A stretch of DNA of 64,000 nucleotides from Ottowia flava (GCF_008017535.1 NZ_VRUA01000001.1:248001-312000), one strand, 5' to 3'; positions 24,432-34,126 are shown, counted from the stretch's first letter. Program-made: numbers and translations. The notes: generated from the sequence alone by a model not told the origin.

Positions 24432-25658
24432 TCAGGCGACAACCAGCGCCGGATGGTTGATCGGCCCGGCTGGCGCCGCCGGCAGGTCGAACACCTGGCG
24501 CAGGTAGGTCAGGTAGCCCTCGTCCTCCACCATGGTCTTGCCTGGCGTGTCGGAGATCTTGGCCACCGGCTGGCCGTTGCATTCGATCATCTTCAGCACG
24601 ATCTGCAGCGCCTCGGGGCCGACGTCGTTGGTCAGGTTGGTACCGACGCCAAAGGCCACCTGGATGCGGCCTTGAAACCGCTGGAACAGTTCGATGCAGC
24701 GCGGGAAGGTGAGGCCGTCGCTGAAGATGATGACCTTGGTGCGCGGATCGCAGCGGTTGGCGCGGTAGTGCTCGATCATGCGTTCGCCCCACTGGAACGG
24801 GTCGCCGGAATCGTGGCGCGCGCCGTCGAACAGCTTGCAGAAGTACATGTCGAAGTCGCGCAGAAAGGCGTTCATGCCGTACACGTCGGACAGCACGATG
24901 CCCAGGTCGCCCCGGTATTCCTGCGCCCATTTCTCGAACGCGAACACCTGGCTGTCGCGCAGGCGCGGCCCAAGTGCCTGGCAGGCCTGCAGGTACTCGT
25001 GCGCCATGGTGCCCATGGGGCGCATGCCCAGTTCCTTGGCGAACAGCACGTTGCTGGTGCCGGTGATGCGGCTGTCGGTGGTCACGCCCATGCGGTCGCG
25101 CAGCACGGTCAGCACCTCGCGCTGCCAGTCGCGCGAAAAGCGCCGACGCGTGCCGTAGTCGGCAATGCGGATGTCGACCAGCTCGGGCTGCTGCAGCAGG
25201 TCGAGCTTGGCGTTGAGGCGGCGGCGCCCCTCCGTCAGGTCGTGGTTGGGCTGGGTGTTGCGGTAGTACACCTCGCTGACGATGGCCAGCACCGGGATCT
25301 CGAACATGATGGTGTGCAGCCAGGGGCCTCGCACACGGATGTCGATCTCGCCGTTGTCCAGCGGCGTGAGGGTGATGTACTTCTGGTTGAGCTTGAACAG
25401 GCCCAGAAAATCGACGAAGTCGCTCTTGATGAAGCGCATGCTGCGCATGTAGGCGAGCTCGTCGTCCGTGAAGCGTAGCTCGCACAGCCGGCGGATTTCC
25501 TCGCGGATCTCGTCGATGTAGGGCGCCAGCTGCACGCCGGCCGAGCGGCACTTGAACTTGTATTCGACCTGCGCTCCCGGAAACTGGTGCAGCACCGCCT
25601 GCATCATGGTGAATTTGTACAGGTCGGTGTCGAGCAGGCTTTGGATGATGCCGGGCAT
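24432..25658 (-). CDS. pncB: Nicotinate phosphoribosyltransferase PncB
   Basis: 408 residues. Makes nicotinate mononucleotide from nicotinate, PRPP and ATP in the NAD salvage pathway. Typical N-terminus [36 protein letters not shown] holds the position of the regulatory histidine loop region and [13 protein letters not shown] the phosphate-binding loop. The ATG at 25658 fits the family start; an in-frame codon at 25700 would add 14 unusual residues. Stands alone. Confidence 0.96.
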   Translation of the reverse strand: MPGIIQSLLDTDLYKFTMMQAVLHQFPGAQVEYKFKCRSAGVQLAPYIDEIREEIRRLCELRFTDDELAYMRSMRFIKSDFVDFLGLFKLNQKYITLTPLDNGEIDIRVRGPWLHTIMFEIPVLAIVSEVYYRNTQPNHDLTEGRRRLNAKLDLLQQPELVDIRIADYGTRRRFSRDWQREVLTVLRDRMGVTTDSRITGTSNVLFAKELGMRPMGTMAHEYLQACQALGPRLRDSQVFAFEKWAQEYRGDLGIVLSDVYGMNAFLRDFDMYFCKLFDGARHDSGDPFQWGERMIEHYRANRCDPRTKVIIFSDGLTFPRCIELFQRFQGRIQVAFGVGTNLTNDVGPEALQIVLKMIECNGQPVAKISDTPGKTMVEDEGYLTYLRQVFDLPAAPAGPINHPALVVA

Positions 25659-25742
25659 GGCGTTTTGTCTCTCTCTGTCTTGAAGGCGGCACCCACCCAT
25701 TGCAGGCCAGCGCTGGGCCAGTGTAGCGGGATCGAAAAATGC

Positions 25743-26675
25743 CTAGCGCAGGCAGTGGCGCTCGGTGGATTCACCCAGCAGCAGGGGCTGGTTCAATGCC
25801 ACCACTTCCCGCAGGTATTCCCACAGTGCGCGCACCCGCGCCAGATCGCGCCGGTCCGCTGGCGCTGCCACCCAGAACGTGCGCATCACGTTCACCTCGC
25901 CCGGCAGTACAGGCACCAGTTCAGGGCTCTGCGCCGCCATGAAGCACGGCAACACCGCCAGGCCCTGCCCTTCGCGCACGGCCAGATACTGCGCCACCAC
26001 GCTGGTGCTGCGCAGCAGGGGCGGCGGCGCATGCGGCGCAGCGTCCGCCAGGTAGCGAAGCGCGGTGCTGAAGGTCAGCTCTTCGACATAGCCAAAGAAG
26101 CGGTGTGCCGCCAGGTCACGCGACTGGCGAATGGGGGCATGGCGCGCCAGATAGGCGGAGCTGGCGTACAGACGCAGCCGGTAGTCTGTGAGTCGGCTGC
26201 AGACCTGCCCGCTTCCCTGGGCGCGTTCGACGTTGACCGCCAGGTCTGCCTCCCTTTGAGACAGGTTGATGAAGCGCGGCACCGTGATGAGCTCCACCTG
26301 GATGGCGGGATGACGTTCACAGAAGTGGCTGAGCTGCGGCGCCAGGAAGAAATTGCCGAAGCCCTCGGTCGCGCCCAGCCGCACCTGGCCGGTGAGCGTG
26401 CGGCTGTCGCCGCTCACATCCTCGCTGGCATGCACCACGGCGGTTTCGATGGTTTCGACGTGCTCCAGCAGGCGCTGCCCGGCGGGCGTCAGCACATGGC
26501 CGGCCGGCGTGCGCTCGAACAGCTGCGCACCCCATTCCTTTTCCAGCCGGTGGAGGCGACGTGTGACAGTCGAATGGTCGACGTCCAGGCGCCGCGCGGC
26601 TTCCTGCGCCGAAGGACCGCGCGCCACGGCCAGGAAAAGGCGCAGGTTGTCCCAGTTGATTTGTGAGGCGGGCAT
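25743..26675 (-). CDS. LysR family transcriptional regulator
   Basis: 310 residues. N-terminal winged helix-turn-helix (WDNLRLFLAVARGPSAQEAA, then DHSTVTRRLHRLE), then a two-lobe effector domain beginning near residue 90. ATG at 26675 gives the normal LysR N-terminus. Divergent from the binding-protein/mmsA operon, so it very probably controls it; a perfect 12-bp palindrome (26688-26699) lies 13 bases upstream of its start. Confidence 0.92.
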   Translation of the reverse strand: MPASQINWDNLRLFLAVARGPSAQEAARRLDVDHSTVTRRLHRLEKEWGAQLFERTPAGHVLTPAGQRLLEHVETIETAVVHASEDVSGDSRTLTGQVRLGATEGFGNFFLAPQLSHFCERHPAIQVELITVPRFINLSQREADLAVNVERAQGSGQVCSRLTDYRLRLYASSAYLARHAPIRQSRDLAAHRFFGYVEELTFSTALRYLADAAPHAPPPLLRSTSVVAQYLAVREGQGLAVLPCFMAAQSPELVPVLPGEVNVMRTFWVAAPADRRDLARVRALWEYLREVVALNQPLLLGESTERHCLR

Positions 26676-26687
26676 GGGGCGCGGCGA

Positions 26688-26699
26688 TGCAAATTTGCA
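26688..26699. promoter_or_regulatory. Palindrome in the LysR/binding-protein spacer, possible operator
   Basis: TGCAAATTTGCA, a perfect 12-bp palindrome in the 141-bp divergent promoter region, the usual place for a LysR autoregulatory site. Confidence 0.45.
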
Positions 26700-26816
26700 A
26701 TCAATATATGCCAAAACACCATAGCGCCTTGCATAACTGCAGGATTAAAGTGGATGCAGGTGCACCCTGCCCTCCGGCGCGCCGCGCCGGCCCTAGAACC
26801 GAGGAGACAACTACCC

Positions 26817-28031
26817 ATGCGATTCCCCCGTCATTGCGTGGCCTTGGCCGCGCTGTCCCTGTGCGCTGGCGTGCAGGCCGAAATTCCCGGCAACGCTTTC
26901 AAGATCGGCGTGCTGACCGACATGACCGGCACCTACGCCAGCATGGGCGGCGCCGGCTCGGTCGTGGCCGCCAAGATGGCGGTGGACGACTGCCTGAAGG
27001 CCGAGTGCAAGGGCATGAAGATCGACGTCGTCAGCGCCGACCACCAGAACAAGGCCGACGTGGCCGCCGCCAAGACGCGCGAATGGCTGGACCGCGACGG
27101 CGTGACCGCCATCGCCGACATCACCAACTCCGCTGCCGCGCTGGCGGTGCAGAAGCTGGTGCAGGAAAAGGGCGGCATCGCTCTGTACAGCGGGCCGGCC
27201 ACCACACGCCTGACCAACGAGGACTGCGCGGTCAACGGCTTCCACTGGATGTTCGACACCTATTCGTCCGCCGCAGGCGCCGCCGTGGCGCTGACCAAGG
27301 GGGGCGACAAGAGCTGGTTCTTCCTGACGGTGGACTACGCCTTCGGCCATTCGCTGGAGAAGGACGCGACCGACATGGTCAAGGCCAACGGCGGCACGGT
27401 CGTCGGCAGCGTGCGCCACCCGCTCAACACCACCGATTTCTCTTCCTTCATCCTGCAGGCGCAAAGCTCCAAGGCGCAGGTCGTCGGCCTGGCCAACGGC
27501 GGACAGGACACGGTCAACGCCATCAAGTCGGCGCGCGAATTCGGCATTGGCGGCGGCAAGGGGCAGAAGGTCGCCTCCCTGCTGATGTTCCTGTCGGACG
27601 TGCACGCGCTCGGCCTGCCCATGGCGCAGGGTCTGATGTTCACCGAGGGCTTCTACTGGGACATGGACCCGAAAGCGCGCGCGTTCTCGCAGCGCTTTGA
27701 AAAACTGCACAACAACCTCAAGCCCACCATGGTCCAGGCCGGCGTGTATTCCAGCGTGCGGCACTACCTGAAAGCCGCCATGGCCGCCAAGTCGGTCGAT
27801 TCGAAAGTCGTCGCCCAGAAGATGCGCGAGATCCCGATCGACGACCCCGTCATGCGCAACGCCAGCATCCGCCCGGACGGCCGCGTGATCCACGACATGT
27901 ACCTGTTCCAGGTGAAAACACCGGCCGAATCGAAGGGCGCGTGGGACTACTACAAGACCGTGAGCACGATCCCCGCCAGCGCCGCGTTCAAGCCGCTGTC
28001 CGACTCGGCCTGCCCCTTGGTGAAGAAGTGA
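26817..28031 (+). CDS. ABC-type substrate-binding protein (branched-chain amino acid type)
   Basis: 404 residues, periplasmic. Signal peptide MRFPRHCVALAALSLCAGVQA; mature part is a Peripla_BP_6 fold starting FKIGVLTDMTGTYASMGG, with ALYSGPATTRLTNEDC in the ligand cleft. GAGGAG precedes the ATG at 26817. No permease or ATPase genes are near, so it either serves a transporter encoded elsewhere or acts in sensing. Linked to mmsA by a 22-bp gap and divergent from a LysR gene; the ligand may be a precursor of the mmsA substrate. Confidence 0.9.
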   Translation: MRFPRHCVALAALSLCAGVQAEIPGNAFKIGVLTDMTGTYASMGGAGSVVAAKMAVDDCLKAECKGMKIDVVSADHQNKADVAAAKTREWLDRDGVTAIADITNSAAALAVQKLVQEKGGIALYSGPATTRLTNEDCAVNGFHWMFDTYSSAAGAAVALTKGGDKSWFFLTVDYAFGHSLEKDATDMVKANGGTVVGSVRHPLNTTDFSSFILQAQSSKAQVVGLANGGQDTVNAIKSAREFGIGGGKGQKVASLLMFLSDVHALGLPMAQGLMFTEGFYWDMDPKARAFSQRFEKLHNNLKPTMVQAGVYSSVRHYLKAAMAAKSVDSKVVAQKMREIPIDDPVMRNASIRPDGRVIHDMYLFQVKTPAESKGAWDYYKTVSTIPASAAFKPLSDSACPLVKK

Positions 28032-28053
28032 GGCCGCCCAGGAAACCCGAGCC

Positions 28054-29559
28054 ATGAGCCAACCCACCCAAATCCCCCATTTCATCGGCGGCAAGCCCCA
28101 CCCGTCCAAAAGCACCGAGTGGCGCGACGTCACCAACCCGGCCACGCAGGAAGTGGTAGCGCGCGTGCCGTTCGCCACGCGCGAAGAGGTTGAACTGGCC
28201 GTTGCCACCGCGCAGCAGGCCTTCCAGACCTGGCGCAGCACCTCGCTGGGCGCGCGCATGCGCATCATGCTGAAGCTCCAGCAGCTGATCCGCGAGCACA
28301 CGACCGAGTTGGCCGAGCTGATCACGCGCGAACACGGCAAGACCCTGCCTGACGCCGAGGGCGAAGTCGGCCGCGGCCTGGAAGTGGTGGAGCACGCCTG
28401 CGCCATCACCAGCCTGCAGCTGGGCGAGATCGCCGAAAACGCCGCCACTGGCGTCGACGTCTACAACCTGCTGCAACCGCTGGGCGTGGGCGCGGGCATC
28501 ACCGCCTTCAACTTCCCGGTGATGCTGCCCTGTTTCATGTTCCCGATGGCGATCGCCTGCGGCAACACGTTCGTGCTGAAGCCGTCCGAGCAAGACCCGT
28601 CGTCCACCATGCGCTTGGTCGAACTGGCGCACGAGGCCGGCGTGCCGCCGGGCGTGCTGAACGTAATCCACGGCGGCCCCGAAGTGGCCGACCTGCTGTG
28701 CGACCACCCGGACATCAAGGCGCTGTCCTTCATCGGCTCGACCCACGTCGGCACGCACATTTACCGCCGCGCCACCGAAGCCGGCAAGCGCGTGCAGTCG
28801 ATGATGGGCGCCAAGAACCACTGCGTCGTCATGCCCGACGCGCCCAAGGAACATGCGCTGAACAACCTGCTGGGTTCGGCCTTCGGCGCCGCCGGCCAGC
28901 GCTGCATGGCCAACTCGGTCGCCGTGCTGGTGGGCGCCGCCCGCGAATGGCTGCCCGAGCTGGTCGCCAAATCCAAAGCCATGAAGGTCGGCCCCGGCAG
29001 CGACCGCGCCGCCGACCTGGGCCCGCTGGTCAACCCGCGCGCCAAGGAGCGCGTGCTCGGCCTGATCGAGTCCGGCGTGGCCCAAGGCGCCCAGTTGCTG
29101 CTGGACGGGCGCGACTGCGTCGTCAAAGGTTATGAAAAAGGCAACTTCGTCGGCCCCACCGTCTTTGCGGACGTGACCGACCAGATGGACATCTACACCC
29201 AGGAGATCTTCGGCCCGGTGCTGACCGTGGTCAGCGTGGCCACCCTGGAAAACGCCATCGCCTTCATCAACCGCAACCCCAACGGCAACGGCACGTCCAT
29301 CTTCACCGGTAGCGGCTGGGCGGCGCGCAAGTTCCAGCACGACATCAACGTCGGCCAGGTCGGCATCAACGTGCCGATTCCCGTGCCGGTGGCCTACTTC
29401 AGCTTCACCGGCTCGCGCGCGTCCAAGCTGGGCGACCTGGGGCCCAACGGCAAGCAGGCGGTGCAGTTCTGGACCCAGACCAAGACGGTGACGGCCCGCT
29501 GGTACGAAGACCACGGCAGCAGCAGCGACGGGGTGAACACCACGATTGCGATGCGCTGA
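28054..29559 (+). CDS. mmsA: Methylmalonate-semialdehyde dehydrogenase (CoA-acylating)
   Basis: 501 residues, aldehyde dehydrogenase superfamily. Oxidises methylmalonate or malonate semialdehyde to propionyl- or acetyl-CoA with NAD+ and CoA, in valine, thymine and inositol breakdown. Catalytic Cys284 in AAGQRCMANSVAVLVG; HIPHFIGG-type N-terminus (IPHFIGGKPHPS) and YNLLQPLGVGAGITAFNFPV are typical of MmsA. Second gene after the binding protein. The fixed partners of a valine pathway (mmsB, acyl-CoA dehydrogenase) are absent here. Confidence 0.94.
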   Translation: MSQPTQIPHFIGGKPHPSKSTEWRDVTNPATQEVVARVPFATREEVELAVATAQQAFQTWRSTSLGARMRIMLKLQQLIREHTTELAELITREHGKTLPDAEGEVGRGLEVVEHACAITSLQLGEIAENAATGVDVYNLLQPLGVGAGITAFNFPVMLPCFMFPMAIACGNTFVLKPSEQDPSSTMRLVELAHEAGVPPGVLNVIHGGPEVADLLCDHPDIKALSFIGSTHVGTHIYRRATEAGKRVQSMMGAKNHCVVMPDAPKEHALNNLLGSAFGAAGQRCMANSVAVLVGAAREWLPELVAKSKAMKVGPGSDRAADLGPLVNPRAKERVLGLIESGVAQGAQLLLDGRDCVVKGYEKGNFVGPTVFADVTDQMDIYTQEIFGPVLTVVSVATLENAIAFINRNPNGNGTSIFTGSGWAARKFQHDINVGQVGINVPIPVPVAYFSFTGSRASKLGDLGPNGKQAVQFWTQTKTVTARWYEDHGSSSDGVNTTIAMR

Positions 29560-29584
29560 TCGAGGCTTGCGCAGCGCAGGCACG

Positions 29585-29641
29585 CTAAAACTACAGTAGC
29601 TGCCTGCGCAATCAGCTGTAGGGCGGAAGCCTGTTTTCTTG
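29585..29641 (+). repeat. Comamonad-type short repeat, copy 7
   Basis: Forward copy: AGTAGCTGCCTGCGCA then TCAGCTGTAGGGCGGAAGCC. Close downstream of mmsA. Confidence 0.85.
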
Positions 29642-29833
29642 CATATTCGGCGACGCTGTATCGCGCGGCCTCAACGTCCTCCTTGGCCGTACACCGCAGC
29701 GTGGCGCTGTTAAAAAAAGCCGCCACGAAGCCCAAAATACCCAGTTTCAGGGATTGCACAAACTGTCACACGCCGTTGCAATCACCGCAGCGCCGCTTCT
29801 GGCGCGCTTGCGTCTGACAACGGAGGGAACGAC

Positions 29834-31675
29834 ATGCGCAACAAGCTCTTTCGGTGGCTGCTGGCCATTTGGGTTACGACACTGCTGGCGGCATGCGGAG
29901 GAGGCGACGACGGGGACAGCCCGCCCGTGGCGACGAAGGCCAAGACCACGGTGCTGGTCTATATGGTGGCGTCCAACTTGATCGGCAACGCGCAGCACAC
30001 CCTGCGCGGGCTGTACGAGGCACGGGTGAGCAAAGACGTCAACGTGATCCTGCAGATCGGTGGCGCCAACGAAGACGGCTTGCTTGACGATGAACTGGAC
30101 CTTCGGGAACTGCGACGCTACCGCCTGGTCCCCGACCCCGACAACCAGGGCAAGACCTGGGACCTGGAGCCCTTGCCACAGGCCCAGCAGCCTGCGCAGG
30201 CGTCGATGAGCGAGCCCGGCACCTTGCGCGACTTTCTGAAGTGGGGGGCCGAGGCGTTCCCAGCCGATCAATTCGTTGTCTCGATGTGGGACCACGGCGG
30301 CGGCCCGATCGGCGGTTTTGGCTCCGACTACGCACTGGGTGGCGGCAAGGGAATGAGCGTGAACGAGGTGCGCAATGCCCTGCGCGACTCCGGCGTGCAT
30401 TTTGAGCTGATTGGCTTCGACGCCTGCCTGATGTCCAGCCTGGAGGTCGCCTCCATGCTCGCGCCCTACGGCAACTACCTGGTGGCCTCCGAAGACGTCA
30501 CCACCGGCTGGAACTGGACCTCGCTGATGAACTTCCTGGCCGATCAACCCAGCGCCAGCGGCGATCAGATCGGCAAAAACATCGTGCAGCACTATGATGG
30601 CCCTGTCGGCCCAGTAACCGGTGGCTTCAGCGCCTACGCCGTCACCGATCTGACGCGCGTCGGGCCAGTGGTGAAAGCCATGGAGCAAATCGCCCAGCGC
30701 TTGCAAGCCGGCTTGCAGCGCGACGGACTGGTCACTTGGCTGGCCATCGCCGCGGCGCGCCGGGAAGCGCAGGAGTTCCAGACCAACATCTTCTCCCAGT
30801 TCGACCTGGTGGACGTGCGCTCATGGGTCGGCGAGCTTGCCCAGCAGGGGCTGGTGGATGCGCCGACGCTGGCCAGCTTCGACGCGGCCTACCGCGACGC
30901 CGTGGTGTCGGTTGACGGCCGCACCGACGATGTCACCGGCCTGATGATCTACTTTCCCCGTTACTCCACCGACATCACCTCGCTGCTGGACCGGTACGCT
31001 GCGGTGGATTTTTCTCCCACCTACCAGGCGCTGGTGGGTGCCTACGCCGACTTTGCGCAAAGCGGGCAGATGCCGCAGATTGCCGTGGGCCCGACCCAGA
31101 TCGTGGCCGATGCAGCCAGCGCTGAAGTCCAGGCCTTGAACGGCGCGCCGCTGTACGACGAGGCGTTCGCCGCCTTGGTGGAAGACGGTGTCGCCGTGTC
31201 GATGCAGACCGCGTCGGCCGCAGGCACGGCTCTGCGCCTGGCCGATGCCAGCGTGTGGCCGATGGTGACCGGCCAGTTGGTGACCGTGTTGCCAGGGGAA
31301 GACAGCAGCCTGTTGGTCATCCCGGTGCAGGTGCCCAAGGAGTCGGACCCGACGGAGTATGAAGACGGCATGCTCTGGGCGACCCGCACGGCGGACGGCC
31401 GCGTGGTGATCCGCTGGTTCGTATCGGCCAGTGCGGCCGCCGGCACGCCGGCCGCCGCCATTGCGCTGACGCCTGGCACTCCGTATTTCCCGACCCAGCT
31501 CGACCTTGCCAGCGGCGAACTGGTGCCTGCCGCGACACCGATCACCGTACCGGCAACGGGCGAGTGGACGGTGGACACCGGGCGTGTCACCGGCGCGCAG
31601 TACAGCGTGTACATGGCAGCTGCGGACCTCAAGGGACGGCTTCAGGCCTCGAACGTCGGCGCCGCGCTGCCTTGA
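29834..31675 (+). CDS. Clostripain-related (C11) cysteine peptidase lipoprotein
   Basis: 613 residues. Lipoprotein signal peptide with lipobox LAAC (Cys21) followed by a GGGDD stretch. Residues about 35-400 form a clostripain-like C11 peptidase domain: the catalytic dyad is His154 (MWDHGGGPIGGFG) and Cys198 (GFDACLMSSLEV). The C-terminal 200 residues are a beta-rich domain of unknown role. Expected in the outer membrane or periplasm, cleaving after basic residues. GGAGGG lies seven bases before the ATG. Stands alone. C11 peptidases are uncommon in Comamonadaceae housekeeping gene sets, so it is probably accessory. Confidence 0.9.
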   Translation: MRNKLFRWLLAIWVTTLLAACGGGDDGDSPPVATKAKTTVLVYMVASNLIGNAQHTLRGLYEARVSKDVNVILQIGGANEDGLLDDELDLRELRRYRLVPDPDNQGKTWDLEPLPQAQQPAQASMSEPGTLRDFLKWGAEAFPADQFVVSMWDHGGGPIGGFGSDYALGGGKGMSVNEVRNALRDSGVHFELIGFDACLMSSLEVASMLAPYGNYLVASEDVTTGWNWTSLMNFLADQPSASGDQIGKNIVQHYDGPVGPVTGGFSAYAVTDLTRVGPVVKAMEQIAQRLQAGLQRDGLVTWLAIAAARREAQEFQTNIFSQFDLVDVRSWVGELAQQGLVDAPTLASFDAAYRDAVVSVDGRTDDVTGLMIYFPRYSTDITSLLDRYAAVDFSPTYQALVGAYADFAQSGQMPQIAVGPTQIVADAASAEVQALNGAPLYDEAFAALVEDGVAVSMQTASAAGTALRLADASVWPMVTGQLVTVLPGEDSSLLVIPVQVPKESDPTEYEDGMLWATRTADGRVVIRWFVSASAAAGTPAAAIALTPGTPYFPTQLDLASGELVPAATPITVPATGEWTVDTGRVTGAQYSVYMAAADLKGRLQASNVGAALP

Positions 31676-31720
31676 ACCTGCACCACCGGCACCGGCCGGT
31701 GGTCATGGCATCGCTCAAGC

Positions 31721-31780
31721 TCTTAAAAGAGTAGCTGTCTGCGCAGGCAGCTCTAGGGTCAAAGGCCCTTTTCTCATCAA
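31721..31780 (+). repeat. Comamonad-type short repeat, copy 8
   Basis: Forward copy that best shows the palindrome: AGCTGTCTGCGCAGGCAGCT is an inverted repeat with one mismatched pair. Followed at 31786-31812 by a separate hairpin (GATAGCGT/ACGCTATC) that ends just before the nitroreductase stop codon. Confidence 0.85.
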
Positions 31781-31814
31781 GCCTTGATAGCGTGCGCGCA
31801 GCGTACGCTATCGA

Positions 31815-32534
31815 TCACACCACCCAGCGCGTAAAGCTCTCCACCGGCTCGCGCGGGGTTTCGTAGGTGTTGATGAGCGCCGATTCATCGGCCCAACCCA
31901 GTGCCATGCCGCAGACCAGCATCTCGCCCTCGCCCGCGCCGATCAAGGGCAGGATCAGGCTGGAAAACGGGTTCCACGCGCCTTGCGCGCAGGTGTGCAG
32001 GCCGCGCGCGCGGGCCGCCACCATCAGGCTTTGCAGGAACATGCCGTAGTCGACCAGGCTGCCCTGCCCCATCACGCGGTCCAGGGTGAACATCATGGCG
32101 ACCGGCGCACCGAACAGCTGGTAGTTCAGGTGGTGCTGCTCGTGCATGCGCTCCTTGTCGCCCTTGGTAATGCCCAGCAAGCCGTAGAGCGACCAGCCGT
32201 TCTGGCGGCGGCGACTGAGGTATGGCTCGACCCACTGGCGCGGGTAGTAGTCGTAGGGCTCGCGGTACAGCTCGGCGCGCTCGGGGTGCTGGTGCACGTC
32301 CTTGTGCGCGGCGCTGACGATGCGCACCAGCTCGTCGCGCTGGGCCCCTTCCAGCACGTACACCTTCCACGGCTGGGCGTTGGTGCCGCTGGGCGCGCGG
32401 CTGGCCACGCGCAGGATGTCGGTCAGCGTCTCGCGCGGCACCGCATCGGGTTTGAAGGCGCGAACGCTGTAGCGGTTTTCGATCGCCGCGTCCACGCTGG
32501 CCGGGTCGGCGATGGGCGCGCTCAGCTGCGGCAC
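31815..32534 (-). CDS. Nitroreductase family oxidoreductase
   Basis: 239 residues. FMN-binding fold with NRYSVRAFKPD, SRAPSGTNAQPWKVYVLEG and GLHTCAQGAWNPF, as in NfnB/YdjA-type nitroreductases. Start is GTG at 32534, overlapping the end of the thioesterase gene by 13 bases. Third gene of an operon with a deacetylase-like protein and a thioesterase. The physiological substrate is unknown. Confidence 0.92.
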   Translation of the reverse strand: MPQLSAPIADPASVDAAIENRYSVRAFKPDAVPRETLTDILRVASRAPSGTNAQPWKVYVLEGAQRDELVRIVSAAHKDVHQHPERAELYREPYDYYPRQWVEPYLSRRRQNGWSLYGLLGITKGDKERMHEQHHLNYQLFGAPVAMMFTLDRVMGQGSLVDYGMFLQSLMVAARARGLHTCAQGAWNPFSSLILPLIGAGEGEMLVCGMALGWADESALINTYETPREPVESFTRWVV

Positions 32535-32971
32535 AGCAGCGGCTCCAGCGCGGCCTTCAGCGCATCGGGCAAGGGCATCGGGCGCTGGGTGGCGCGGTCG
32601 ACGTACACGTGGACAAAGTGCCCGCGCGCCGCCGTGGTGGCTGCGCCCTCGGCAAACAGCCCCACTTCATAGCGCACGCTGGAGCTGCCCATGTGCGCCA
32701 CGCGGATGCCCGCGTCCACGTTCTGTGGGAAGGCCAGCGGCGCAAAGTAGAGGCACTGCGTTTCAACCACGAAGCCGATGGTCTGGCCGTTGGCGGTGTC
32801 CAGCGCGCCCTGCTCGATCAAATAGGCGTTCACCGCGGTGTCGAACCAGCTGTAGTAGATGACGTTGTTGACGTGGCCGTACTGGTCGTTGTCCATCCAG
32901 CGGGTGGTGATGCGGCGGAAGGCGCGGTAATTCTCGCGCGGCTCGGGTTGGGGTCGGGCGGACGTGTTCAT
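32522..32971 (-). CDS. Acyl-CoA thioesterase (hot-dog fold, YbgC-like)
   Basis: 149 residues. Hot-dog thioesterase with TRWMDNDQYGHVNNVIYYSWFD-type active-site segment (WMDNDQYGHVNN), in which the aspartate and histidine match the 4-hydroxybenzoyl-CoA thioesterase class. Substrate unknown. Its start overlaps the deacetylase stop by four bases. Confidence 0.92.
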   Translation of the reverse strand: MNTSARPQPEPRENYRAFRRITTRWMDNDQYGHVNNVIYYSWFDTAVNAYLIEQGALDTANGQTIGFVVETQCLYFAPLAFPQNVDAGIRVAHMGSSSVRYEVGLFAEGAATTAARGHFVHVYVDRATQRPMPLPDALKAALEPLLCRS

Positions 32972-33903
32972 CGCGGGTCATTCTGCCAGCGCTGCCACGC
33001 GGCCAGCGCCTCGGCAAAGGTATGCATCTGCACCTGTACCGTGGTGGCGATGTCGTGCCCGTAACCACCGCCCATGCACAGCGCCAGCGGCAGGCGGCGC
33101 TGGCCCGCCCAGGCGAAGACGCGGGCGTCGCGCTCGCGCATGCCTTCGTAGCTCAGCTTCAGGCGGCCCAGGCGGTCGCCCTCGTGCGCGTCGGCGCCGG
33201 CCAGGTAGATCACCAGCTGCGGGTCAAAGCGCCGAGCCAGTTGCGCCAGGGCGCAGTCCAGCGCCAGAAGATAGTCTGCGTCGCCCGTGCCGTCGGGCAG
33301 GCCGACATCCAGATCGCTCGCCACCTTGCGGAAGGGAAAGTTCTTGTCACCGTGCAGCGACAGCGTGAATACCGTGGGGTCGCTGGCAAAGATGCTGGCC
33401 GTGCCGTTGCCCTGGTGCACATCCAAATCGATCACCGCCACGCGAGGCGGATCGGCCCAAGGGTCGGCCTGCAGCGTGTCTTCCTGGAACACGCGCGCGG
33501 CGACCGCGACGTCGTTGAACACACAAAAACCCCCGCCCTGACCCATGCTGGCGTGGTGCGTGCCCCCCGCCAGGTTGGCGGCCACGCCGTCCAGCCACGC
33601 CTGGCGCACGGCCGCGATGGTGGCGCCGACCGAGCGGCGCGAACGGTCGACCATCGCCTCGCTCCAGGGAAAGCCGATCTCGCGTTGCGCCACTGCCGGA
33701 AGCGTGCCGTGCTGCACCGCATCAATATAAACGGCATCGTGGGCCAACGCCAACTGCGCGTCGGTCGCCGCGTCACCCGGCTGCAGGTGCAGGGCTGGCA
33801 ATTCCGCCGCCAGGCGCGCGCGCAGGCGCTCGTACTTCTCGATCGGAAACCGGTGCCCCGGCGGCAGCGGCAATGTCACACGGGTTGAATAGAACGCCTG
33901 CAT
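32968..33903 (-). CDS. Histone deacetylase/acetoin-utilisation family amidohydrolase
   Basis: 311 residues. Class II/IV-type zinc deacetylase fold. GGTHHASMGQGGGFCVFNDV holds the catalytic histidine pair; DLDVHQGNGT gives the Asp/His zinc ligands and LAGADAHEGDRLG the third. Probable substrate is an acetylated small amine or polyamine. The ATG at 33903 begins the usual N-terminus (MQAFYSTRVTLPLPPGHRFP); the 25 codons upstream are not family-like. First gene of the three-gene operon. Confidence 0.93.
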   Translation of the reverse strand: MQAFYSTRVTLPLPPGHRFPIEKYERLRARLAAELPALHLQPGDAATDAQLALAHDAVYIDAVQHGTLPAVAQREIGFPWSEAMVDRSRRSVGATIAAVRQAWLDGVAANLAGGTHHASMGQGGGFCVFNDVAVAARVFQEDTLQADPWADPPRVAVIDLDVHQGNGTASIFASDPTVFTLSLHGDKNFPFRKVASDLDVGLPDGTGDADYLLALDCALAQLARRFDPQLVIYLAGADAHEGDRLGRLKLSYEGMRERDARVFAWAGQRRLPLALCMGGGYGHDIATTVQVQMHTFAEALAAWQRWQNDPR

Positions 33904-33986
33904 GCTGACAGAAGGTAGTACGGTGAGGCCGACGGGGGGCGTCGGCCGTGCGCAGCGCCGGGAATTAGAAAGCCGCACCTAAAAGA

Positions 33987-34056
33987 TGCTGCATCGCACC
34001 AATTCGCCTTGCAATCCGTTGTGAGTCGCCTAAAATTCATCCCATGCTGCACCGCA
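33987..34056. promoter_or_regulatory. Phasin promoter with two flanking 12-bp repeats
   Basis: TTGCAA (34009-34014), a 16-bp spacer, and TAAAAT (34031-34036) form a good sigma70 promoter. It is flanked by two near-identical 12-mers, TGCTGCATCGCA (33987-33998) and TGCTGCACCGCA (34045-34056), 58 bases apart. TGC-rich sites of this kind are bound by the polyhydroxyalkanoate repressor PhaR upstream of phasin genes, so these are candidate PhaR operators. Confidence 0.6.
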
Positions 34057-34126
34057 ACAAAGCCAACGAGGCAGGGGCAGCTTAAAGAAAATCCATTCGT
34101 TCCACCATTGTCCAGGAGATTGAAAA

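Noticed and set aside
26811-28448. Antisense ORF of 545 residues over the binding protein and mmsA start
   Set aside because: Shadow of two strongly conserved + strand genes.
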